Shown here piece by piece: positions 44,589-52,331 of a stretch of 64,000 nt of DNA. This DNA comes from Lutacidiplasma sp049802875 (GTDB lineage Archaea; Thermoplasmatota; Thermoplasmata; Lutacidiplasmatales; UBA184), in the NCBI GenBank assembly GCA_049802875.1, contig JBARNH010000007.1, positions 1 to 64,000 on the forward strand, given 5' to 3'. Within the stretch, counting starts at the first letter, position 1. Each line of letters opens with the position of its first letter. The translations under genes were made by a program, and so were the position numbers. The notes beneath the pieces are model-generated. The model searched no databases and was not told where the DNA came from. It was given only the letters and a program-made list of their open reading frames with translations.

Positions 44589-45047
44589 ATGGAAGCGAGT
44601 GACAGCCCGCCGAGCGATCCAAACCACCAGGCACTGTACCGCTGCGAGGTTTGCGCCGCGAGTTTCTCGAACGAAGGCACTCTCCGTTCCCATCAGAAGC
44701 TCCAGCACGGGGACGCGCCAGATTCCTTTGAACTTCGAGCCCCAATGGTTCCCCGTGTGCCGAGGGCCCGTCCGTTGGACTGGTTCGCTCCGCCGGGAGT
44801 GCGAGACGGACGCGACGCAGATGGCCCCACCCCACAGTCCGACCGTCGCTACGCCGTCGAAACGGCGGAACCAGAGGGAACGAAGGTCGATGAGAACCTC
44901 CTGCCCCAGGAAGATCGCGACCCCGTACGCGCTGGGACCGAGAAGGAGCTAGCGACCCCGTTCACCCCGTATTCCGAGTTCGTTCGCTCGAACGGACGCA
45001 GGCTCTGGCGTAGACGAAGCTCCGGCCGTCAAATAGCTCGCAGTTAA
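44589..45047 (+). CDS. Single C2H2 zinc-finger protein
   Basis: The 152-residue protein has one classical C2H2 finger near residue 20 (CEVCAASFSNEGTLRSHQKL and a closing QH). It is followed by a long Pro/Arg/Glu-rich, probably disordered region and a basic end (RRLWRRRSSGRQ). GGAGG ten bases before ATG 44589 fixes the start. It resembles the two-finger protein at 16783 in the finger only. The membrane-protein gene follows 12 bases downstream. Confidence 0.72.
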   Translation: MEASDSPPSDPNHQALYRCEVCAASFSNEGTLRSHQKLQHGDAPDSFELRAPMVPRVPRARPLDWFAPPGVRDGRDADGPTPQSDRRYAVETAEPEGTKVDENLLPQEDRDPVRAGTEKELATPFTPYSEFVRSNGRRLWRRRSSGRQIARS

Positions 45048-45059
45048 GGTGACAAGAAC

Positions 45060-45464
45060 ATGGGCGGTTACGCTACCCCCAGGTTGCCGCTGGGCGTCGC
45101 AGTCCTAGCGGTGCTTACCGGGATCTTCGGGGCGATAGTGCTCCTCGCAGGCCTCGTCGTCGTACTCGTCGCGCTTCTCGTCCTTGCCTCGGCCGGTTAT
45201 GCCGCGACGTTTGGCGTCGGGGCGATCGCGGGCCTGATCTTATTCACGGTCGGAGCGATCATCCTCGCGATCGCGTTTGGCCTCTGGGACCAGGAGTTGT
45301 GGGCGTTCGTGCTCGCTCTCATCGCCACTGGGGCAGCGGTCGTCTGGTTCATCGTGCTGCCACTGCTGGGAGGTGGCGGGCTCGCGTCGATTCTGACGCT
45401 GCCCGGGATCTTCTCGGGCGTGCTGTTCGTATACCTCTTGGCGGTGCAGGACGCCTTTTGGTAA
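45060..45464 (+). CDS. Four-helix membrane protein, unknown
   Basis: The 134 residues are mostly hydrophobic in four segments: LGVAVLAVLTGIFGAIVLLA, IAGLILFTVGAIILAIAFGL, LWAFVLALIATGAAVVWFIV and LTLPGIFSGVLFVYLLA. AAGGTGA lies just before ATG 45060. It may be co-transcribed with the C2H2 gene upstream. The arrangement recalls small DUF membrane proteins of soil archaea, and no function is known. Confidence 0.7.
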   Translation: MGGYATPRLPLGVAVLAVLTGIFGAIVLLAGLVVVLVALLVLASAGYAATFGVGAIAGLILFTVGAIILAIAFGLWDQELWAFVLALIATGAAVVWFIVLPLLGGGGLASILTLPGIFSGVLFVYLLAVQDAFW

Positions 45465-45578
45465 CCACTTCCTCGCCACGGTCCCCGAGCCGGACCCCGT
45501 CTCATACGACCGCCCGGCTCGGGCGATGGTTTCCCAAGACTCTTGATCACCGACGACGGGGCCAAAGTGGCTCCGCTT

Positions 45579-46166
45579 CTACTTCGCGCGACGCAGCTGA
45601 TGGAGTGTTACCCCATTTCGGAACGTCCACGACCGAACGTGATGCAAGCTTCGCTGCCGCGCTAAGTGTCCGAACAGGCGGTTTCGCGTCTGACCCACAA
45701 TCGTTGGGACCACAGACAGGAGATACTCATCGACCAGATCTCGCTCGATCAACGTTCGGGGGAAGTCAACTCCGCCCGGGACCAACATGTTCTTTCCGGG
45801 TAGTCGCTTGAGCCGGGCGATTTCCCGCCCAACGTCTCCGCGCACGATGGTCGAGTTGTTCCAATCCGCCTTTGGGAGCGTCTTCGAGAAGACGACCTTA
45901 GGGGTCTCGTGAAGAGATCTCGCCTGGGCTTTCCAATCCTTCGGAGCCTTCGGATCGGTCGCGACGTTCGGCCAGAAGCCTGCGAACTGTTTGTAGGTCC
46001 CTTTCCCCATGAGGAGCGTGTCGACTTCGGACGCCCCGGTCAACGCGAACGCTCTTTCCAATTCCTTCCAATAGGGTCGGTCCTCTATGGGAACGAACCC
46101 GTTCTTACTGTCCGCGAATCCGTCCAGGGTCGTGTGCATTTGAAGAATGACGTTCCGCTGCGCCAT
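45579..46166 (-). CDS. Dihydrofolate reductase family (RibD C-terminal-like) protein
   Basis: The 195-residue protein has QMHTTLDGFADSKNGFV, VDTLLMGKGTYKQFAGFWPN, KVVFSKTLPKADWNNSTIV, then KNMLVPGGVDFPRTLIERDL and VDEYLLSVVPTIVGQTRNRL. This is the DHFR/RibD C-terminal fold seen in YyaP-type proteins, which bind NADPH and reduce unknown substrates. It is one of two such genes in the window. Both lie beside VOC-type or other small-molecule enzymes. Confidence 0.85.
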   Translation of the reverse strand: MAQRNVILQMHTTLDGFADSKNGFVPIEDRPYWKELERAFALTGASEVDTLLMGKGTYKQFAGFWPNVATDPKAPKDWKAQARSLHETPKVVFSKTLPKADWNNSTIVRGDVGREIARLKRLPGKNMLVPGGVDFPRTLIERDLVDEYLLSVVPTIVGQTRNRLFGHLARQRSLHHVRSWTFRNGVTLHQLRRAK

Positions 46167-46504
46167 CGCCTTCCGCCCGGTTGCGGCAACTGTCCGTTCC
46201 TTAAGTGTCCAACTCCCGCGGGGCTTCCCTCGAGAGTTTTTCCCGAATTTCGATGAGAACGTGGCACAGTGTCACACCTAGTTGGCTCCCCTCTCCGGAG
46301 AGGAGTGCCGTTCGTCCGGGAATGGGCTCCCTCCGGCTCGGAGATCCCCTAGGTTTCTGGGGTCTCAAGTCAAGGTGGGTGAAAAGGTCCTTGCACTCAC
46401 TGTCGGCTCCCGGAGGCGCGACCCGCAACACCACGGGCACGCGGGAACGGCCTTCTATCGTTGACCTCTTTAGCAGAGAGCATCTTGGGTAGGCCGAGGA
46501 CGCA
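46167..46504. other. Gene-free divergent gap
   Basis: This 338-base gap lies between the DHFR-like gene (minus) and a VOC gene (plus). Frames on both strands are open but have Arg/Ser-rich shadow-like composition and no family signature. Promoters of both flanking genes must lie here; no repeat or motif copy was found. Confidence 0.4.
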
Positions 46505-46900
46505 ATGACAGAAGTAATCGAGGGCATGGCAGCGGTGTCGGTGCACATCCGAGACATCGAGCGAGCGCGAAAGTTCTATTCCGAGGTCTTGGGCCTCAAG
46601 GAGAACTCCTTCACTGCGGCCGCATCTCGAGCTGCCTTCGCGATACCGGGCACGACGACGGAGCTAACCATGCACATTCAGGCGGAGGGCGAAGGCGGTC
46701 GAGAGCCCGGGACCGTAACAGGGATCGTCTTCACGCATCACGACCCGAAGGCGGCTTGCGCGGAGATTCGCAAACGAGGCGGCTCGATTGTTAACGAGCC
46801 GGAGACGTTCCAATCCGCCCTAGGAATGCAAACTCGGGGTGTGTTCTCCGATCCCGACGGCAATGAGTTCGTGATTCGTTATATCGAGAAGGCACCCTAG
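46505..46900 (+). CDS. VOC family protein (glyoxalase-like)
   Basis: The 131-residue VOC protein has MAAVSVHIRDIERARKFYSE, VLGLKENSFTAAASRAAFAI, VTGIVFTHHDPKAACAEIRK and FSDPDGNEFVIRYIEKAP. The motif SDPDGNEFVIR and the N-terminal VSVHIRD match catalytic VOC members with a His/Glu metal site. The substrate is unknown. It is one of four VOC genes in this window and stands alone. Confidence 0.87.
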   Translation: MTEVIEGMAAVSVHIRDIERARKFYSEVLGLKENSFTAAASRAAFAIPGTTTELTMHIQAEGEGGREPGTVTGIVFTHHDPKAACAEIRKRGGSIVNEPETFQSALGMQTRGVFSDPDGNEFVIRYIEKAP

Positions 46901-47132
46901 CCCAAGGTGTAGCGAGTCAACTCAAGGGTGTCCATCCGCTACTGGAGCCAGCTCAGACGACGGCCGGCGGATCCGGCCCTCCAGCCAAGGAGCGAGGATT
47001 GCTCTTCGATCTATGGTCGACCCGATAATGCCGCTGTCCCGGGTTCGAAGAATTCGTCGAGATAAGCCGTCCTCGCCTGTCAGTCTCTCGGCTTATTTAC
47101 TGCCGCTAAGGTTGGCAGGCTTTCATACACAA

Positions 47133-47154
47133 GGGTGCAACGGTCCTCACACCC
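47133..47154. promoter_or_regulatory. TGCAAC dyad (motif copy 5), before DUF1801 promoter
   Basis: GGGTGCAACGGTC followed by CTCACACCC has a good left half and a weaker right half with the same 6-4-6 spacing. Nine bases separate its core from GTAATTCA at 47161-47168, the TATA-like box 26 bases before TTG 47192. Confidence 0.55.
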
Positions 47155-47191
47155 ACAACTGTAATTCAAGGACGTAGAATCGAGAGGCAGA

Positions 47192-47668
47192 TTGAAGCGA
47201 CCAAGGGGCGACGGAGTCGACCGCGTTGACAGGTATCTGGCTCGAGTGCCCGCAAGCTCACGTCCAGCCCTCCAACGTTTGCGAGATCTAATTCGGGAAG
47301 CCGCGCCCGATGCGGAGGAAGTCATCAGCTACGGCATTCCCGCATTTCGGCAAGGGCGGATCATGGTCCACTACTCCGCCTTCAAAGGTCACTGCAGCTT
47401 CTTCGCAGGTCGCACCGCAATCCTAGCCAAATTCTCCAAAGAGACGCGACCGTTTCTCTTCGGAAAGACGACACTGCGCTTCACTCCTGAACGGCCCATT
47501 CCTGCAACTCTGATAAAGCGCATCGTTCGGGAGCGGATCGCAACAGTCTCCGCCGAGAAGGCTAAGGCAGGAAGTCCAACTTCGCTCGCTCGAAAACAAA
47601 AATTGCGCCCCTATTCGCGGGCCACTGACCATCCCGAAGAGTATGCAAGGGTCCTCGCGTCCCTTTAG
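47192..47668 (+). CDS. DUF1801 family protein
   Basis: This 158-residue protein carries the DUF1801 (YdhG-like) features VDRYLARVPASSRPALQRLR, DAEEVISYGIPAFRQGRIMV and GHCSFFAGRTAILAKFSKET. Bacillus relatives have been described as iron chaperone-like, but the fold is widespread and the role uncertain. The TTG start is leaderless by its TATA spacing. Motif copy 5 lies upstream, linking it to the VOC and dienelactone hydrolase genes. Confidence 0.82.
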   Translation: MKRPRGDGVDRVDRYLARVPASSRPALQRLRDLIREAAPDAEEVISYGIPAFRQGRIMVHYSAFKGHCSFFAGRTAILAKFSKETRPFLFGKTTLRFTPERPIPATLIKRIVRERIATVSAEKAKAGSPTSLARKQKLRPYSRATDHPEEYARVLASL

Positions 47669-47799
47669 TGCTGACCCGCCACACGTGGAGTAGCCACTGC
47701 GCGCGCCAGAGGACCTACGGACGATAACAGGGCGATTCTAACCGCCCATCTCACGCTACGAGTCCGTCTGGGTGCTTAGCGCAGTCGAACCGCCAACCC

Positions 47800-48189
47800 T
47801 CAGGGTTGCCGGGGTGATTGGTAGAGTCCAACGACATTTCCCTCGGTGTCCCTAAAATAGGCCGTCCAGCCCATGTTTCCGGGAATCTCTTCCTTTCCGC
47901 GGGTGATCTTACCCCCGTTCTTCTCGACCGTCTTGATCGCGGCGCCCAGGTCATCCACAATGATCGTCACTACCGGATGTTCGAGGGGACCACCACGCTT
48001 GCCGATGCCGCCGCCGATGTACCCGGGTTCCTTGGGCATTCCTTTCTCATCGGCCGCGCCCGTTTGCACCATCGTGTAGTCCATTCCGGGCAGCTGAGTC
48101 ATGTTCCAACCAAAGGTGGACGAGTAGAACTTGCGCGCTCTTTCGGTGTTTTCCGCGGGTAGCTCAAAATGTCCGACTTCGCCGCTCAT
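47800..48189 (-). CDS. VOC family protein (glyoxalase-like)
   Basis: The 129-residue protein reads VGHFELPAENTERARKFYSS, TFGWNMTQLPGMDYTMVQTG, HPVVTIIVDDLGAAIKTVEK, YFRDTEGNVVGLYQSPRQ. This is the CFP32/27-kDa-antigen-like VOC subgroup, in which His, Glu or Gln may bind metal. No reaction is established. It is divergent from the dienelactone hydrolase gene, whose motif-bearing promoter lies in the shared gap. Confidence 0.87.
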   Translation of the reverse strand: MSGEVGHFELPAENTERARKFYSSTFGWNMTQLPGMDYTMVQTGAADEKGMPKEPGYIGGGIGKRGGPLEHPVVTIIVDDLGAAIKTVEKNGGKITRGKEEIPGNMGWTAYFRDTEGNVVGLYQSPRQP

Positions 48190-48318
48190 GAGTCTTCGAA
48201 GAGGCCATTGACTCGAGCCTTAAAAGGCCTCGAGGAGGTCATGAAACGGGTTTGCACTTGGTCTCCAGAGTTTGATTGACTTTGCAACAAGTTTGGGCTG
48301 GGTGGAGCCTCACGGCTC

Positions 48319-48338
48319 GGTGCAATCGTCGTTGCGCC
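48319..48338. promoter_or_regulatory. TGCAAC dyad (motif copy 6), before dienelactone hydrolase promoter
   Basis: GGTGCAATCGTCGTTGCGCC is a 6-4-6 dyad with one changed base in each half. About 15 bases downstream is GCATAGTA, which lies about 27 bases before the leaderless ATG 48383. Confidence 0.6.
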
Positions 48339-48382
48339 TCGGGCCCGTTAGGCATAGTAAGGAGGCTCGCCTCGACCTTCCC

Positions 48383-49138
48383 ATGTGTCACACGGACGAG
48401 TCCAGGGCTCCGGAGCCCCCGCGCCGGGGACCCGTCGGCGAACATGGTGAGCTCGAGCTCAGCACGCAGGACGGGAACCGGTTTCGTGCGTTCCGCGCGT
48501 ATCCAGCGACGGCGCCGGTGGGCGGCATGATCATTCTGCCCGACGTTCGGGGGCTACACCCCTACTACGAGGATCTCGCGATGCGGTTCGCCGAAGCCGG
48601 ATTCTCCACCATAGCGCTCGACTACTTCGGGCGGAGCGCGGGCATCGGGAAGCGAGACGACTCGTTCGACTGGAAGACACACTTTCAGAAGACGACACCC
48701 GAGGGAATAGCCCACGATGTACGGGCCGCGGTCGGGCGGCTCCGGGCTGACCCCGAGGGCGCGAAGCTCCCGATCTTCACTGTTGGCTTCTGCTTCGGCG
48801 GCTCCAACTCCTGGAGGCAGTCCGGCGAAGGCCACGGACTCGCCGGCTGCATCGGGTTCTACGGCGGGCACCCCATGGAGCGGGCCGGCTCGGCTATCCC
48901 GAAGATGACCGCCCCTCTGTTGATGCTGCTCGCCGGGGCCGATCAGGGGACGCCACCTTCTGAATTCGAAGTCTTTGCAAAACAAGTCCGAGAGCACGGG
49001 GTCGACGTCGAATCCCACACTTACCCTGGTGCACCGCACAGCTACTTCGACCGCTCGTTCGCCGACCACCGTGAGGCGTGTAAGCATTCCTGGAAGCGAA
49101 TCCTCGATTTCACCAGTCGAAATTCGGCCGAGAAGTGA
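48383..49138 (+). CDS. Dienelactone hydrolase family protein
   Basis: The 251-residue alpha/beta hydrolase has GGMIILPDVRGLHPYYEDLA, ALDYFGR, the nucleophile elbow VGFCFGGS with catalytic Cys, Asp in AGADQGTP and His in GAPHSYFDRSF. The Cys-Asp-His triad is that of dienelactone hydrolase, which opens lactones in aromatic degradation. Many relatives have other ester substrates. The first 30 residues are Pro-rich and precede the domain. ATG 48383 is leaderless and motif copy 6 lies upstream. Confidence 0.88.
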   Translation: MCHTDESRAPEPPRRGPVGEHGELELSTQDGNRFRAFRAYPATAPVGGMIILPDVRGLHPYYEDLAMRFAEAGFSTIALDYFGRSAGIGKRDDSFDWKTHFQKTTPEGIAHDVRAAVGRLRADPEGAKLPIFTVGFCFGGSNSWRQSGEGHGLAGCIGFYGGHPMERAGSAIPKMTAPLLMLLAGADQGTPPSEFEVFAKQVREHGVDVESHTYPGAPHSYFDRSFADHREACKHSWKRILDFTSRNSAEK

Positions 49139-49831
49139 GCCCTCACGGTATCGCCGGTTTGATCTGAGGGAGCGACGACCCTTGCGCACCGTGGGAGTCC
49201 ACGGCCGCCTTCGACGCCACGATCTCCAACATTCTAGATATCCGCGCTCCGCTGTAGGGTCTCGAGGGGAGAGTTGACGAGTCCGCAGTCCGGAATCTTT
49301 GCGGTCGGGACCGCGTCGCATGCCTACCTCGAGTTCGACTTGCGGCCGGGTGCTAGCATTCGGGCGTTGGTAACCGCAATCGCGGATCTGCGTGTTCCGG
49401 GGACCACGATGGCTGGAATAAATGTAGTCTCCGGATTCCGGCCCGAGTCTTGGCGAGAGATTCGCCCCAACGGCATCCCACGCGGAGTGAGCGGGTTCAA
49501 TCAGGAGATTCGAGGAACCGAGGGGTTCGTCATGCCGGCCACTCAACACGATGCTATCCTCTGGCTGTCGGGTAGCTCGACCGATCTGGTGTTTGACGCG
49601 GCCCGTAGCGTGATCCGCGCCCTCGCGTCGGTTGCCCCGGTCGTGGAGGAGGAGACCTCGTGGGCGTACCACCACGACCGCGACCTGACCGGGTTCATCG
49701 ATGGCACAGAGAATCCAACGTTGCTCGATGCTCCGCGGGTCGCCCTGGTCGAGGACGGAGCACCCGGGGGAGGCGGGAGCGTTTTGCTCCTCCAGAAGTG
49801 GAGGCATGAGATCGCGGCGTGGGAGGCGCTC

Positions 49832-49837
49832 ACTACC
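49832..49837. repeat. Left target-site duplication of IS481-type element
   Basis: ACTACC directly precedes the left end (TGTGCTG). The same six bases follow the right end at 50866-50871. The length agrees with the 6-bp duplications of IS481-family elements, whose preferred target NCTAGN it resembles. Confidence 0.85.
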
Positions 49838-49886
49838 TGTGCTGTAGCAGGACATCTGGCCGCCTGAATTGTCAGGACATATGGCC
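49838..49886 (+). repeat. Left end of IS with two transposase-binding-like units
   Basis: Two direct units, GCAGGACATCTGGCCGCC and GTCAGGACATATGGCC, lie in tandem. They match in inverted order the pair at 50817-50865. Such doubled subterminal units usually bind the transposase. Confidence 0.75.
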
Positions 49887-49900
49887 GGCCCCGGGAAGGG

Positions 49901-50812
49901 GTGGCCGTGGTCAGGGAAGATGTCCGGTTCCGTCTACAAGTGGTCAAACATCACCTGGAGCGAGGTATCCGCTCCGCCGAGATCTGCAAGATCTTTGGGG
50001 TTTCCGGCCGTACGCTGAGACGCTGGTGCCAAAGGTACCGAGAGGAAGGGACCGAAGGACTCCGGGAGGAGTCGCGTCGACCCCGCCGGAGCCCCAATCG
50101 GATCCATGGGAGCCTCGCCAATCGCATCCTCCAACTGCGGCGCCAACACCCCGCCTGGGGTGCCCTCCGACTTCACGCCCTACTGAAGAGGCGCGGCACT
50201 TCGGTGAGTTCCAGCACGGTCCACCGCCTCCTGAAGCGCCACGGGTTCATGGTTCGTGTCGTCAAGAAGCCCCAGTCGTTCAAGCGGTTCCAGCGGCGTC
50301 ACGTCGATTCGCTCTGGCAAGTGGACGTCTACAAGTTCCGAATCGCCGGGGTACCGGGACACATCTACGTCCACACCATCCTCGATGACCGGTCTCGGTT
50401 CCTCGTGATGGCTCGCGCCTATCGACGGGAACGGACGATCGAGGCCGCGAACAATCTCTGGTGGGCACTCAAGAAGGGGAGGGCACCCAAGGCGATCTAT
50501 GTGGACAACGGGAGCTGCTTCATCTCGAGGGAGTTCCGAGAGTACTGCGAGGGGTGGGGAATCCAGGTGATCTATGGGCGACCGTACAATCCTCAAGGCC
50601 GCGGGAAGCTCGAGCGGTTCCACGGGATCCTGACCCAGGAGCTCGTAGGGCGGGTCCACTTCCGCTCGCTCGGCCACTTCCGTCGAGAGCTCTACCGGTG
50701 GCGAGGTCGGTACAACCACCAGCGGATCCATGGAGGGATTGGTTGGCAGACCCCCGGAGAGGCGTACAGCGACCGCAAGCTGATGAGCCGAGCCGCGTTC
50801 ACGAAGGCTTGA
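49901..50812 (+). CDS. IS481-family DDE transposase
   Basis: The 303-residue transposase has an N-terminal helix-turn-helix (SAEICKIFGVSGRTLRRWCQ), a second HTH-like region, and the rve catalytic core. Asp is in WQVDVYKF, the second Asp in YVDNGSCF, and Glu in NPQGRGKLERFHG, forming the DDE triad with the K/R-L-E-R context. All three acidic residues are present, so it should be active. GTG 49901 is the start. The gene occupies nearly the whole element. Confidence 0.93.
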   Translation: MAVVREDVRFRLQVVKHHLERGIRSAEICKIFGVSGRTLRRWCQRYREEGTEGLREESRRPRRSPNRIHGSLANRILQLRRQHPAWGALRLHALLKRRGTSVSSSTVHRLLKRHGFMVRVVKKPQSFKRFQRRHVDSLWQVDVYKFRIAGVPGHIYVHTILDDRSRFLVMARAYRRERTIEAANNLWWALKKGRAPKAIYVDNGSCFISREFREYCEGWGIQVIYGRPYNPQGRGKLERFHGILTQELVGRVHFRSLGHFRRELYRWRGRYNHQRIHGGIGWQTPGEAYSDRKLMSRAAFTKA

Positions 50813-50816
50813 GGGC

Positions 50817-50865
50817 GGCCAGATCTCCTGACAAGTCAAGGGGCCACATGTCCTGACACACTACA
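50817..50865 (-). repeat. Right end of IS with two transposase-binding-like units
   Basis: Read on the minus strand from 50865: TGTAGTGTGTCAGGACATGT then GGCCCCTTGACTTGTCAGGA and GATCTGGCC. The two TCAGGA-x-AT-x-TGGCC units mirror the left end. Confidence 0.75.
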
Positions 50866-50871
50866 ACTACC
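50866..50871. repeat. Right target-site duplication of IS481-type element
   Basis: This is the second copy of ACTACC, after which the DyP reading frame resumes with TCAGATCAGGAG. Confidence 0.85.
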
Positions 50872-51210
50872 TCAGATCAGGAGCGGGTGATCGGGAGGAC
50901 GAAGTCGGACAGCACCGAGTTAGATCCCAAGCCTTCGACCGCCCATGCCGCGCGAACCGATCAGGACACATTCGGAGAGATCTTTCGCCGGAACATGCCG
51001 TATGGGACGACGACCCGACACGGTACCATGTTCGTGGGGTTCAGCGCGGATCAGTTGCGTCTTTCAAAGATGCTCGAAAGCATGGCGGGCGCGACGGACG
51101 GAGTGCGCGACGCGCTGACGCGCTTTTCGACCCCGCTCACCGGAGCGTACTACTTTGTCCCCTCGGCCGACGCGCTACGCGAATTTGAGACGCCGGAACC
51201 CGGCTCCTAG

Positions 51211-51566
51211 CCACCGGCCCTCGTCGAGTGCTTCGGAAATGGTGCGTTTGCCCCGACCGGAAGCGGTCGGACATTTCACCCGCGGGACCGTCCACCGGCG
51301 GTGTGCGGAACCTGAATTGGTCACATAGTAGGTCCGATGGAGCTCACGGACCCGATTTGCCCAAGGTATCCTTTCACTCACCTACCCATTGATATCGGCC
51401 GATCTGCATGCCTCGACAGCCGTGCCGAAAACCCCCCCGCAGGTTCCGTGCGACGCCGCTGCAAACCTCGGGACGAAGTACCTCGCGTTCCGAGCGGGAG
51501 AGAACGCCATCAACAAGTCATTGACCCACGCGGTACCTATCGGGGCGAAGGCGTAGAGGATAGAAG
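51211..51566. other. Gene-free gap after the split peroxidase
   Basis: The 356 bases lie between the DyP 3' part and the DHFR-like gene. An open frame from 51337 is short, Pro/Arg-rich and shadow-like. A purine-rich stretch (GAGGATAGAAG) precedes ATG 51567. No RNA gene or motif copy was recognised. Confidence 0.4.
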
Positions 51567-52160
51567 ATGAGGAGAAAAATCACCGCAAGTATGTATATGA
51601 CCCTGGACGGCCGCGGCGCGTTCCCGAAGTACCCGGGTTGGGACAGACAGACCACCGAAGCCAACGAAATGTGGCGCGAGATGTGGTTGAACCGGTTCGA
51701 CGATGTCACCACCGTCATCATGGGCCGGAGGTCGTTCGTAGGTCACCGGCGCGTCTGGACCGAGAAAGCTCGAAAACCGACCGACCCGAAGTACCTCGTC
51801 GATTACTCTCGGTGGCTGGATCACGTCGACAAAGTCTGTCTGTCGAACCGCTTGAAGGCTCCGGGATGGGAGAATTCCCGGATCATGAAGGGCGATCTTT
51901 CCAAGATCGTTGCGAAGCTGAAGCGCGAGAAGGGCGGGAACATCATCGCAGAAGGAGGTCCGCGATTGATCCTCGAGTTCCTCCGTCGGGGGCTCGCGGA
52001 CGACTACTGGGCCGTGGTGCAGCCGGTGGTCTACGGCAAGGGGCCCCAGTACTGGGGTCCGATGAAAGCGCAAGCGACCCTCAAGCTCCTCTCTTCGACG
52101 ACCATGGAAGACGGAGAGTTGATGCTCCACTACGAGACCGTTCGAGGGTTCCGCGCCTAG
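51567..52160 (+). CDS. Dihydrofolate reductase family protein
   Basis: The 197-residue protein has ITASMYMTLDGRGAFPKYPG, DDVTTVIMGRRSFVGHRRVW, KVCLSNRLKAPGWENSRIMK, then GGNIIAEGGPRLILEFLRRG and LADDYWAVVQPVVYGKGPQY. The EGGPRL motif and NADPH-binding segment mark the RibD/DHFR family. It differs clearly from the copy at 45579. The substrate is unknown. GAGGATAGAAG supports ATG 51567. Confidence 0.85.
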   Translation: MRRKITASMYMTLDGRGAFPKYPGWDRQTTEANEMWREMWLNRFDDVTTVIMGRRSFVGHRRVWTEKARKPTDPKYLVDYSRWLDHVDKVCLSNRLKAPGWENSRIMKGDLSKIVAKLKREKGGNIIAEGGPRLILEFLRRGLADDYWAVVQPVVYGKGPQYWGPMKAQATLKLLSSTTMEDGELMLHYETVRGFRA

Positions 52161-52331
52161 TGCGACCCGGTGATCGTCGGGACCTGGGAGCGCACCGAGT
52201 AATCCACGTCGCGGGCTGCAGCAGAACCTCTTCGTTGATGAACGCCATCCCACATCGCGTAACTCGGGTCGTCCTCCCCCCGGTTGCAACCGCAACCAGA
52301 CACCGTTGGGCGCAGGAGTAGCCGCGCCCAC

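Larger units (their letters stand above)
49838..50865 (+). mobile_element. IS481-family insertion sequence, complete (1,028 bp)
   Basis: The element starts TGTGCTGTAGCAGGACAT and ends, read inward on the other strand, TGTAGTGTGTCAGGACAT, giving imperfect terminal inverted repeats of about 24 bp. Within each end a second copy of the TCAGGACAT-x-TGGCC unit follows about 25 bases inside. One transposase gene fills the interior. Six-base target duplications (ACTACC) flank it, and the host DyP gene can be restored exactly. Size, TGT termini and single gene fit IS481. Absence of decay suggests recent insertion. Confidence 0.92.
49274..51210 (+). pseudogene. DyP-type heme peroxidase split by an IS481-type element
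   Basis: The 5' part (TTG 49274 to 49837) encodes the DyP start and the signature DLTGFIDGTENP. The 3' part (after 50865) encodes QERVIGRTKSDSTELDPKPS, AHAARTD with the heme-side His, RNMPYGTTTRHGTMFVGFSA and STPLTGAYYFVPS. Removing 49838-50865 and one copy of ACTACC joins them in frame as WEALTTSDQERVIGRT, the normal family spacing. DyP peroxidases oxidise dyes and lignin-like phenols. The insertion truncates the protein at residue about 188 before the heme ligand, so the enzyme is lost. Confidence 0.92.

Noticed and set aside
46205..46492. Plus-strand frame in the divergent gap before the VOC gene
   Set aside because: Ser/Arg/Gly-rich with no domain and an equally long minus frame opposite; no coding evidence.
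48554..49855. 433-codon minus-strand frame across dienelactone hydrolase and DyP genes
   Set aside because: Shadow of two well-supported plus-strand genes, with no recognisable domain.
52281..52296. GGTTGC-AACC-GCAACC dyad as another motif copy
   Set aside because: It shares the TGCAAC string but its symmetry is different from the 6-4-6 set, and it lies between convergent genes.
51537..52331. 264-codon minus-strand frame opposite the DHFR-like gene
   Set aside because: The plus-strand protein has clear DHFR/RibD motifs; this is its antisense shadow.
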